DNA from: SOIA01 sp050116035
GTDB lineage: Bacteria; Acidobacteriota; Aminicenantia; Aminicenantales; Aminicenantaceae
Reading direction: 5' to 3'
Assembly: GCA_050116035.1 (NCBI GenBank)
Contig: JASFPJ010000169.1
Coordinates: forward strand, 1-7,077
DNA length: 7,077 nucleotides
This document shows positions 1 to 6,347 of this stretch, one piece after another (position 1 is the stretch's first letter; every line of letters starts with the position of its first letter). Position numbers and translations under genes: made by a program. Below the pieces are notes generated by a model. It saw only the letters and a list, made by a program, of their open reading frames with translations. It was not told the DNA's origin and did no database searches.

Positions 1-1730
1 AGGAACTTGATCCGTCCTGGATAAAACCTGTGATTGGCGGGCGGGCTGCCAACACCAAACGGCTTTATGAAGAATTGGATCCGGATTGTGATCCTTCAGG
101 ACCGGACAATATCCTTGTCTTCGGCGTGGGACCTCTGACAGGTTCCCTCCTGACAGCTTCAGCGTATTACACCGTCACCGCCAAATCCCCCCTCACGGGA
201 ATATTAGGAGACTCAGCCGCAGGAGGGCAGTTTGCTGCGGAGATGAAACTCACCGGATTCGACCAGATAATCATCACAGGCAAAGCGGATGAGCTTCTGT
301 ATTTATCAATTACAGAATCGGGGGTTGAATTTGTGGAATGTCCAGAATACAGGGGAATGATCATCACGGAAACAACGGAGGCCATTCGAAGAGAACAAAA
401 AGACTATTCTATCCAGGTGGCCGCCATCGGACCGGCTGGAGAGAGTCAAGTCCTTTTTTCCTCGATAGTCTCAAGCGGGAACCGGATGAACGGACGCGCC
501 GGGATGGGAGCGGTGATGGGATCCAAGAATTTAAAAGCTGTGGCTGTGCGTGGGGCCCTTTCTGTTGAAGTGGCTGATTCGTTGGCCTTTCTTTCAGAGG
601 TCGAGGAAATCGATAAGAACATACTGAGTCATAACGAATATCGGAAGCGGTACCAGATGGGAACGACCATGTTGATGAAAGACCTGAATAGTATCGGCAT
701 CCGTCCGACCAGGCATTTCCAGGAAGGGGTCTGCACATATGTGGATGAGATATCCGGGCAAAAGCTGGCGCGCACCTATAAAGTGAAGAATAAGTCCTGC
801 TTCAACTGCAATGTCCACTGCTCGCGGTATTATGTGGTCGAGGACCATGAGGCCGAGGGTCCAGAATTCGAAACCCTTTGCAGTTTCACTTCCCGGATTG
901 GAAACCGTGACCTTCCCTTTGCCCTGGAGATGAATCGATATCTGAACCAGGTGGGCATGGATTCCATTTCGACCTCTGAAGTGATCGGGTGGATAATGGA
1001 GTGCCAGGAAAAGGGGCTTGTCCTTCCTGAGGATCTGGATGGTTTGAGCCTGACCTGGGGCGAGAGAGATAAAATCCGGGAAGTTGTGGATATGATTATT
1101 TTCCGCCGCGGTATCGGAGACAGGCTGGCCAACGGAGCGACAAAATTGTCTAAGGATTTCAGTGAAGAGGCCAGAAAATTAGTGATGCAGGTCAAAGGGC
1201 TGGACGTGATCTGTGGGGATCCAAGGGGGATAAAAGCTTACGGCCTGACCTATGCCATCGCTTCCAGAGGAGCCGACCATTTGCGTGCAGAGCCGTATTT
1301 TGAATTGACCTACCAAAAAGAGGAAGCAAAAAAGCGTTTCGGTACGGAAAAAGCAGCGGACCGACTTTCAGAGGAAGGGAAGGCGGCCCTTGTCAGTTAT
1401 TCGGAAAAGATTGCACTTTTGACGGATTCTCTGACCATGTGCAAGAATGTCGGCCTCTGCATGGATGTGCTCAATTTTGAAAATGCATCCGCTCTATTGA
1501 GATATGGGACTGGAATAGACTATTCCCCCGAATATCTCAAGAAAATTTTAGAAAACCAGATTAGCATGGATCATAAGCTCAATAAGAAGTTTGGCATAAA
1601 GAGGAAAGACGACACTTTGCCGGAGAGATTCCAGAAAGAGCCGTTGACAGAAGGCCCGACAAAAGGTTCGACCGTGGATATCCAGAAAATGGTCAAGGAG
1701 TATTACAAGATTCACAAGTGGGAAGAATAA
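1..1730 (+). CDS. Aldehyde:ferredoxin oxidoreductase (tungsten-pterin AOR family), 5' end beyond the window
   Basis: Members of this family oxidise aldehydes to acids in the cytoplasm and pass electrons to ferredoxin, using a tungsten (or molybdenum) bis-pterin cofactor and one [4Fe-4S] cluster. The frame is open to base 1 and reads ELDPSWIKPVIGGRAANTK, which aligns with the interior of AOR N-termini, so the GTG at 30 is internal and probably only about 20-25 residues are missing. Numbering from that GTG: an N-terminal pterin domain with 'SPLTG.LGDSAAGGQF' and 'GRAGMGAVMGSKNLKA' (to about 175), cluster cysteines C257-x2-C260-x3-C264 and a fourth at C471, 'GPEFET' (277-282), 'NQVGMD' (306-311) and 'DSLTMC' (466-471) as the two pterin-contact motifs, and H417 in 'GADHLR'. 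Both motifs deviate from DxxGL(C/D): the first begins with Asn, the second has T-M for G-L. About 590 residues in all is normal. The aldehyde substrate cannot be read from sequence; the transporter gene downstream hints at amino-acid-derived aldehydes. The family call is firm, the substrate unknown. Confidence 0.95.
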   Translation, partial: ELDPSWIKPVIGGRAANTKRLYEELDPDCDPSGPDNILVFGVGPLTGSLLTASAYYTVTAKSPLTGILGDSAAGGQFAAEMKLTGFDQIIITGKADELLYLSITESGVEFVECPEYRGMIITETTEAIRREQKDYSIQVAAIGPAGESQVLFSSIVSSGNRMNGRAGMGAVMGSKNLKAVAVRGALSVEVADSLAFLSEVEEIDKNILSHNEYRKRYQMGTTMLMKDLNSIGIRPTRHFQEGVCTYVDEISGQKLARTYKVKNKSCFNCNVHCSRYYVVEDHEAEGPEFETLCSFTSRIGNRDLPFALEMNRYLNQVGMDSISTSEVIGWIMECQEKGLVLPEDLDGLSLTWGERDKIREVVDMIIFRRGIGDRLANGATKLSKDFSEEARKLVMQVKGLDVICGDPRGIKAYGLTYAIASRGADHLRAEPYFELTYQKEEAKKRFGTEKAADRLSEEGKAALVSYSEKIALLTDSLTMCKNVGLCMDVLNFENASALLRYGTGIDYSPEYLKKILENQISMDHKLNKKFGIKRKDDTLPERFQKEPLTEGPTKGSTVDIQKMVKEYYKIHKWEE

Positions 1731-1831
1731 GTCTAAGCCTTGAGGCCCTGCAGAGAGTTGCTCAAAAGGAATAGGCGGGGCTGAAAAATTCCTTGGATTG
1801 AATATCCAGAAATGACAAACAGACGGAATAA

Positions 1832-3187
1832 GTGAAAGAGCAATTGATGGCTCCAGAAAAGCGAGAGACCTTCACATCCAACTTTGGCTTGCTGATGACC
1901 ATGATCGGGGTGGCTGTGGGATTGGGCGCTGTCTGGCGCTTTCCGTACATGGTCGGGAAATTCGGAGGGGCCGCATTTGTTCTCTTTTACCTGATGGTTG
2001 TCTTTTTTGTCGGCATACCTGCGTTGATGGCCGAATGGACACTCGGCCGGCACACAAGACGCGGGACCTTGGGAGCATTTGAAAAAGGACGATTTCCCGG
2101 AGGCAAGTTTGTTGGGGCTTTTTTGTTTTTTATCGTATTCTGGGCCACAGGATACTATTCCAATGCTTTGGGCTGGGTGGGATTTCACGGTTTGAGTGAA
2201 TTGGTTAGTTTTTTTGGTCTGAAATTAAACGCATCCGCGATCCTTCCTCCTCAGGAAGGCTTTAACCTCACCTCTCTTCTTTTACAGCTTCTGATGACAG
2301 CCTTTGTCATTTTCAGCTGCGGGATCGTCCTGATCAAAGGCCTGCGCAGGGGAATTGAAAGGATCAGCAAGTGGATCGTCCCGCTCCTTTTCACCATCCT
2401 GATCATCCTGATTGTCCGCTCAGTCACTTTAAGAGGAGCGAGTGAAGGGATCAAATGGTATATCGGTGCTTTCCGTTTCAGTGAGCTCACGCCATCGGTC
2501 ATGGCCGCCGCCCTCGGAATGGCTTTTTTTTCCATGTCGCTGGGCGGGACTTTTATGGTCATTTACGGTTCCTACTTGAACAAAGAAGCCAATATTTTGA
2601 AAAATTCTGTATTCACGGGAATTGCCGCATCAGTGGCCGGCCTTCTGGCAGGCTTTGCGATTTTTCCCGCCGTTTTTTCTTTCGGTTTGGAGCCCAGTGA
2701 CGGTCCGGGATTGATTTTTCGGACACTGCCAGAGACCTTCAGCATGATGCCTGCTGGCTCGCTGTTCGGACTCCTCTTTTTTTTCGGCCTTTTTGGAGCG
2801 GCTTATCTTTCCGATGTGGCCGCTTTTGAGGTTTTGGTGGGAGGACTTGTGGATAACACAAAAATAGAGAGAAAAAAAGCAGTGATTTTGACCTGTCTTA
2901 TCGTTTTTGTGCTGGCCATTCCTCCAATGATCAATTTTAAGATTTTCCTGCCCTGGGATTTAACTTTCGGTTCTGGGATGCAAGCCCTGGGTTCGCTTTT
3001 GGCCGTCATCACTGCGGTCTGGTGCGTGAGAAGATCAGAGGCCTTGAAGGAATTAGCCGGAGGAAGAGGGAAACCGTTCCCGCTTTTCCTGTATTGGTGG
3101 ATGAGAGTCGTGATTCCTGTGGCCATCCTGTTCGTAGGGATCAACTGGCTTATGGAATCTGTCTTCAAAATTAATATTTTTGGATGA
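1832..3187 (+). CDS. Neurotransmitter:sodium symporter (NSS/SNF) family transporter with altered Na1 site
   Basis: Inner-membrane secondary transporter of the LeuT fold; characterised bacterial relatives (LeuT, TnaT, MhsT) import amino acids with sodium. The hallmark TM1 stretch 'VAVGLGAVWRFPYM' (27-40) is followed by 'GGAAF' and 'MAEWTLGR'. TM6 carries 'AFFSMSLGG' (231-239), TM7 'LLAGFAIFPAVFSFG' (271-285), and the protein ends after about 11 hydrophobic segments at 451 residues, close to MhsT. TM1 has Ala33 where most members have Asn (LeuT N27), and TM7 has Ala266 where members have Asn or Asp (LeuT N286), so both side chains of Na1 are absent. TM8 keeps Ser327 of Na2 but has Leu326 for Thr. 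The frame opens at GTG 1832 directly after an in-frame TAA; ATG 1847 is an equally good start and gives a more usual N-terminus. Ribosome-site signals are weak for both. It lies 101 bases after the oxidoreductase with no clear terminator between, so co-transcription is likely. Substrate not determinable. Confidence 0.93.
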   Translation: MKEQLMAPEKRETFTSNFGLLMTMIGVAVGLGAVWRFPYMVGKFGGAAFVLFYLMVVFFVGIPALMAEWTLGRHTRRGTLGAFEKGRFPGGKFVGAFLFFIVFWATGYYSNALGWVGFHGLSELVSFFGLKLNASAILPPQEGFNLTSLLLQLLMTAFVIFSCGIVLIKGLRRGIERISKWIVPLLFTILIILIVRSVTLRGASEGIKWYIGAFRFSELTPSVMAAALGMAFFSMSLGGTFMVIYGSYLNKEANILKNSVFTGIAASVAGLLAGFAIFPAVFSFGLEPSDGPGLIFRTLPETFSMMPAGSLFGLLFFFGLFGAAYLSDVAAFEVLVGGLVDNTKIERKKAVILTCLIVFVLAIPPMINFKIFLPWDLTFGSGMQALGSLLAVITAVWCVRRSEALKELAGGRGKPFPLFLYWWMRVVIPVAILFVGINWLMESVFKINIFG

Positions 3188-3668
3188 AGGGATTCACATT
3201 CCTTTAGATTATAAATTATTTAAAATCAACGAATTATACAATTGGTTCGGAAATGATTTGAATAAAATGGAATAGTGCTGTAACAGAACGAACTTCGATT
3301 TAGTATGATTTGTTTTTCAGTCATAATACCACAATTTCAGTATAAATCAGCCATTATTATCATGAAAATTCGCATTTTTTCACAGAATTTGCTTTTTTAT
3401 TCAGAATATGTAAAAATAACAGACAATGCGACTTAAATTTCCTTGATTCAGCACGTAATTCCCCCTTTTTTTATGAGATACATTTGTGTTGTATTTTTTT
3501 TATTAAGGAATTTTTTTCACACCTATCCAGGTTATGGAAGGAAGGACAGGCTAATCTCTTGAGGAGACTTTAAAAAATACGGGAGATGAATTGAAATCTA
3601 AGATATCCAAACAGGATTTTAATGATTTACCTGAATGAGCGGGATTTTTGTATTTTTAGGGAGCTATA
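3188..3668. other. AT-rich intergenic region, probable leader of the downstream operon
   Basis: This 481-base stretch separates the two gene blocks and contains no gene I can support. One counted line (3301-3360) has 15 G/C in 60. I see no GC-rich hairpin plus T-run after the transporter stop, so transcript termination there is unexplained. The best promoter-like pair I found is TTCACA (3379-3384), 17 bases, CAGAAT (3402-3407), matching 9 of 12 consensus bases; in such AT-rich DNA this is weak. An isolated TATGAT (3304-3309) has no -35 partner. A small hairpin is possible at 3522-3541 (CCT-A-TCC against GGA-AGG, 7-base loop). Purine-rich Shine-Dalgarno-like strings occur at 3561-3566 (GAGGAG) and 3581-3585 (GGGAG), followed only by very short frames. 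It may hold regulatory sequence or the remains of a decayed gene. Confidence 0.5.
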
Positions 3669-3669
3669 A
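3622..3669 (+). other. 15-codon open frame whose stop overlaps the sulfatase-family start (TAATG)
   Basis: ATG 3622 is preceded by AGGA (3613-3616) at 5-base spacing and opens a frame encoding MIYLNERDFCIFREL. It ends at TAA 3667-3669, sharing its last A with the ATG of the next gene. Its final codons contain that gene's own ribosome site (AGGGAG, 3658-3663), so translating ribosomes would pass over it and terminate exactly at the gene start. This geometry suits translational coupling or an upstream attenuating frame. The peptide resembles nothing I know, and a frame this short can arise by chance, so I do not claim it as a gene. Confidence 0.22.
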
Positions 3670-5003
3670 TGAAATATATGAAAAGATTTTTTATCACTAC
3701 TTTGACAATTTTGTGTTTTTGTTCTTTTTTACATTCAACAAATGTCATTATAATTGCAGTCGATACACTAAGAGCTGACCATCTTGGGTGTTACGGCTAT
3801 CCCAGGAATACAAGCCCAAATATCGATAAGTTTGCAGAAGACAGCATTAAATTTCTCAATTGTTATACACCTTCGCCTCTGACAACCCCCGCATTCGCTT
3901 CTCTGTTGTCATCTCTGCCTCCTTATAAGCACGGAGCAAAAAGAAACGGGATGTCTGTATTTGATAGAATTAAGATCTTGCCTCAGTTTTTAAAAAGGAA
4001 TGGTTATTACTCGGGCGCTTTTGTTTCAAATTGGACTTTGAAGAAAAAGTTAACAGGACTTAACAGAGGATTTGATACTTATACTGAAGTTCTCCACAAG
4101 AAAAGATGGTTTGGAATTATGAATCCAGAGGGCAAAGCCCCAGAAGTAAATAAAAGTGTTTTCAAATGGCTTCATAAGAATTCAGAGAGAGAATTTTTCC
4201 TTTGGGTTCATTACACTGAACCTCATGCTCCTTATGTTTATCATAAGGAATTTGATTTTGAATACAAAGATGTTGTCCCTTCAATCTATCCAACAGGAAG
4301 TGATTTTAAGAAAATAAGAAAATACGACACTGAAATTGGCTATGACGATTTTTATATCGGAGACTTGATCGACAGGCTGAAAAATCTTGATCTTTACAGA
4401 GAATCTCTGGTTATATTCATGGCAGATCATGGAGAAAGCTTCGGAGAGCATAATTATTACCGGCATGGAAGAAAATTATATAATTCCTGTCTTCATGTTC
4501 CCTTGATTATTAAACTTCCTGGAAATAAGAATGCGAATTCTGAAGTCAAAAAAAATGTTTCTCTGTTGGATATTGCTCCAACAATTCTGTCAGTCCTGGG
4601 ATATCCCATTCCACAAGAAATGGAAGGAATGAACCTGTTTGATTCAGATACCGGAGAGAGAGTACTTTATTTTGAGGCTTACAGGGGAGCTGTCCATGAA
4701 GAAAAGGGAGATATATTTCATGTGAAAGTGGAACCTATCCGGTATGGGTTACTAAAGAATAATTTTAAATTGATTTTTGACAAAGGATTCGAAGCCTATG
4801 ATATTTTTAAAGATAAGTTTGAACTCAAAAATATTTATAAAAACCCAGACAAGAAAATGAGTGTGATGACTGATATGCTGAAAAGGTTCATTTTAAAAAT
4901 TCAAGAATTTATCGAGTACAGCCAGAAATACCTTAAACAAAGGTCAAAACTCACGAAAGAGGATCTTGAAAAACTGAGGTCTCTTGGCTACATCAAAAAA
5001 TAA
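3669..5003 (+). CDS. Exported sulfatase-family (alkaline phosphatase superfamily) hydrolase without the formylglycine motif
   Basis: The fold is that of sulfatases, which cleave sulfate or phosphate esters using a metal ion. The N-terminus (MKYMKR, then hydrophobic 7-21) is a signal peptide with possible cleavage after HS (22-23), so the enzyme probably acts in the periplasm or outside the cell. 'VDTLRADHLGCYGY' (31-44) supplies metal ligand D32, but the usual second Asp is T33. 'HYTEPHAPY' (181-189), 'ADHGESFGEH' (252-261, metal ligands D253/H254) and 'HVPLIIKLPG' (276-285) are typical. The catalytic C/S-x-P-x-R signature is replaced by T72-T-P-A-F76, in register with the following 'ASLL', so no Cys or Ser is available for conversion to formylglycine and the Arg is missing. 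Thr72 could act directly, as in Thr-dependent phosphoethanolamine transferases; those, unlike this protein, have several membrane helices. The tail 'LRSLGYI' is common in related predicted sulfatases. Start ATG 3669 has AGGGAG five bases upstream. Length, 444, is normal. True substrate unknown. Confidence 0.9.
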   Translation: MKYMKRFFITTLTILCFCSFLHSTNVIIIAVDTLRADHLGCYGYPRNTSPNIDKFAEDSIKFLNCYTPSPLTTPAFASLLSSLPPYKHGAKRNGMSVFDRIKILPQFLKRNGYYSGAFVSNWTLKKKLTGLNRGFDTYTEVLHKKRWFGIMNPEGKAPEVNKSVFKWLHKNSEREFFLWVHYTEPHAPYVYHKEFDFEYKDVVPSIYPTGSDFKKIRKYDTEIGYDDFYIGDLIDRLKNLDLYRESLVIFMADHGESFGEHNYYRHGRKLYNSCLHVPLIIKLPGNKNANSEVKKNVSLLDIAPTILSVLGYPIPQEMEGMNLFDSDTGERVLYFEAYRGAVHEEKGDIFHVKVEPIRYGLLKNNFKLIFDKGFEAYDIFKDKFELKNIYKNPDKKMSVMTDMLKRFILKIQEFIEYSQKYLKQRSKLTKEDLEKLRSLGYIKK

Positions 5004-5028
5004 ATTTAAAAAACTCATAAATAGCCTG

Positions 5029-5121
5029 ATGAAGAAGAATTCTTCAGTTGGATTAGAAGATTCAATGAATATAAAATCCTGGTTTGGGCTTTTCAAATCA
5101 AAAAGGAGACCCGTTGTATGA
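5029..5121 (+). other. 30-codon open frame whose stop overlaps the treT start (ATGA)
   Basis: In the 114-base gap after the sulfatase-family gene, an ATG at 5029 opens a 30-codon frame (beginning MKKNSSVGLEDSM, ending KSKRRPVV) that stops at TGA 5119-5121, overlapping the treT ATG as ATGA. The treT ribosome site AAGGAGA lies inside its last codons. No Shine-Dalgarno sequence precedes 5029, and the frame is also open for some codons upstream into the previous gene's end. It may be a small coupled protein, a leader peptide or chance. A perfect 12-base palindrome, GAAGAATTCTTC, lies within it at 5034-5045. Confidence 0.22.
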
Positions 5122-6329
5122 AGAGTTTAGATGATTACCTTCCTATTGTTGGAGAAAAGGTCATAGGAAACATTTATCAAAAAGCTCACCGGCTTATCAA
5201 TAAACATATTGTTCATATTAATTCTACAGGCCAGGGAGGCGGTGTGGCTGAAATACTGGGCAATCTTGTCCTGTTGATGAATGATATTGGGATTGACACG
5301 GGTTGGAGAGTCTTGCTGGGCTCTTTGGATTTTTTTTCGGTAACAAAGAAATTTCATAATGCCCTCCAGGGCAGCCAAATTAATTTGTCAGCCAACAAAA
5401 AAAATCTCTATCTGGATACGAATACAAATTTTTCCAGATTTACTCATCTAGATCATGATTGTGTTATCGTCCATGACCCGCAACCCCTTCCTCTGATTAA
5501 ATTTAACAAGAAAAAGCAGCCCTGGATTTGGAGATGCCATATTGATATTACTCAACCCAGCAAGGAAATATGGAACTATATCAAGCCTTTTATTCTCAGG
5601 TATGACATGATGATAATTTCAAGCAAACGTTTTAAAAAGGATGATCTTTTTCTAGAGCAGAGAATTATTCATCCGTCGATTGATCCTCTTTCTCCAAAAA
5701 ACATGGATATTGCAGACGAGACAATTTCAAAAGTGCTGAGGAAATTTAATATTCCGACCGATAAACCACTGATAACTCAGGTTTCTCGTTTTGATTTCTG
5801 GAAAGACCCGGAGGGAGTACTGAGAGTGTTTGAAATTGTGAAAGAAGAAGTGGACTGCCGTCTTGTCTATTGCTATAACTTGGCTCCAGATGATCCAGAG
5901 GGGATTGTGATATATAAAAAAATAGAAAAGAAAGCCAGAAAATATTTGGATAGTGGAGACGTTTTAATCGTTTTAGGAGATAACCAGATATTAGTGAATG
6001 CCCTGCAGAGGAAATCTTCAGTTATCATTCAGAAATCCACAAGAGAAGGATTTGGTTTAACTGTGACTGAGGCTCAATGGAAAGGAACTCCTGTAGTAGC
6101 CTCAAAAATCGGCGGGATTCCAGAACAGGTTGTCAACAATAAAACGGGATTCCTTGTCGAACCTCAGGATATTGATGGATGTGCTGAGAAAGTGATTGCT
6201 CTTCTCAAGGATAAAAAGCTTTCTAGAGAAATGGGGCGCCAAGGCAAAGAATTTGTAAGGAGTAACTTCCTGATTACACGACATTTAATGGATTATTTGA
6301 CACTGTTGATAGAGGTTTTAGGCAATTAA
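5118..6329 (+). CDS. treT: TreT-like trehalose glycosyltransferring synthase (GT4)
   Basis: TreT reversibly joins the glucosyl group of an NDP-glucose to free glucose, making trehalose and NDP in the cytoplasm. The 403-residue product matches archaeal TreT, as I remember it, along its length: an N-terminal 'LDDYLPIVGE', the nucleotide-sugar loop 'STGQGGGVAEIL' (36-47), 'FHNALQG', 'VHDPQPLPLI', 'PWIWRCHIDI', 'PSIDPLSPKNM', 'TQVSRFDFWKDPEG' with phosphate-contact R224 and K229, and the GT4 E-x7-E motif 'EGFGLTVTE' (E310, E318) followed by 'GGIPEQVV'. ATG 5118 has a strong AAGGAGA (5103-5109) eight bases upstream. It is followed after 18 bases by an otsA homolog, so the two should be co-transcribed; the sulfatase-family gene 114 bases upstream is probably in the same unit. 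Fungal-type trehalose phosphorylases are also GT4 and related, so phosphorolysis is the main alternative, but the agreement with TreT is closer. The donor nucleotide (ADP or UDP) cannot be told. Confidence 0.88.
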   Translation: MKSLDDYLPIVGEKVIGNIYQKAHRLINKHIVHINSTGQGGGVAEILGNLVLLMNDIGIDTGWRVLLGSLDFFSVTKKFHNALQGSQINLSANKKNLYLDTNTNFSRFTHLDHDCVIVHDPQPLPLIKFNKKKQPWIWRCHIDITQPSKEIWNYIKPFILRYDMMIISSKRFKKDDLFLEQRIIHPSIDPLSPKNMDIADETISKVLRKFNIPTDKPLITQVSRFDFWKDPEGVLRVFEIVKEEVDCRLVYCYNLAPDDPEGIVIYKKIEKKARKYLDSGDVLIVLGDNQILVNALQRKSSVIIQKSTREGFGLTVTEAQWKGTPVVASKIGGIPEQVVNNKTGFLVEPQDIDGCAEKVIALLKDKKLSREMGRQGKEFVRSNFLITRHLMDYLTLLIEVLGN

Positions 6330-6347
6330 TGGGTGAATAAATAAAGA

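Noticed and set aside
409..738. Minus-strand open frame of 109 codons inside the oxidoreductase gene
   Set aside because: Basic, Arg/Pro/Ser-rich shadow of a firmly identified coding region with no motif of its own.
1766..1794. Inverted repeat AAGGAAT / ATTCCTT in the gap after the oxidoreductase gene, as a terminator
   Set aside because: Seven pairs, mostly A-T, with a 15-base loop and no following T-run; not a convincing intrinsic terminator.
1733..2188. Open frame of 151 codons on the minus strand over the transporter start
   Set aside because: It lies opposite a well-supported membrane protein gene, has no recognisable domain, and its Pro/Ser/His/Lys-rich product is what the complement of hydrophobic codons yields.
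2251..3187. Apparent loss of sodium site Na2 in the transporter (TM8 read as F-G-L-F-G in place of A-G-L-T-S)
   Set aside because: Aligning from the conserved 'FEVLVGGLVDN' end instead gives an ungapped match that puts Ser327 at the Na2 serine and Ala323 at the carbonyl position. Na2 appears mostly kept; only Thr to Leu at 326 differs.
3665..3670. TATAAT as a -10 promoter element
   Set aside because: It overlaps the ATG of the sulfatase-family gene, has no -35 element at suitable spacing, and would give a transcript lacking the start codon.
5034..5045. 12-base perfect palindrome GAAGAATTCTTC as an operator or terminator
   Set aside because: No loop or T-run for a terminator, no second copy seen, and low-complexity GAA/TTC content makes chance occurrence easy.
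6329..6340. Three-codon frame (ATG GGT GAA TAA) overlapping the treT stop as TAATG
   Set aside because: Too short to be meaningful and in a different frame from otsA; the otsA start at 6348 fits the family N-terminus.
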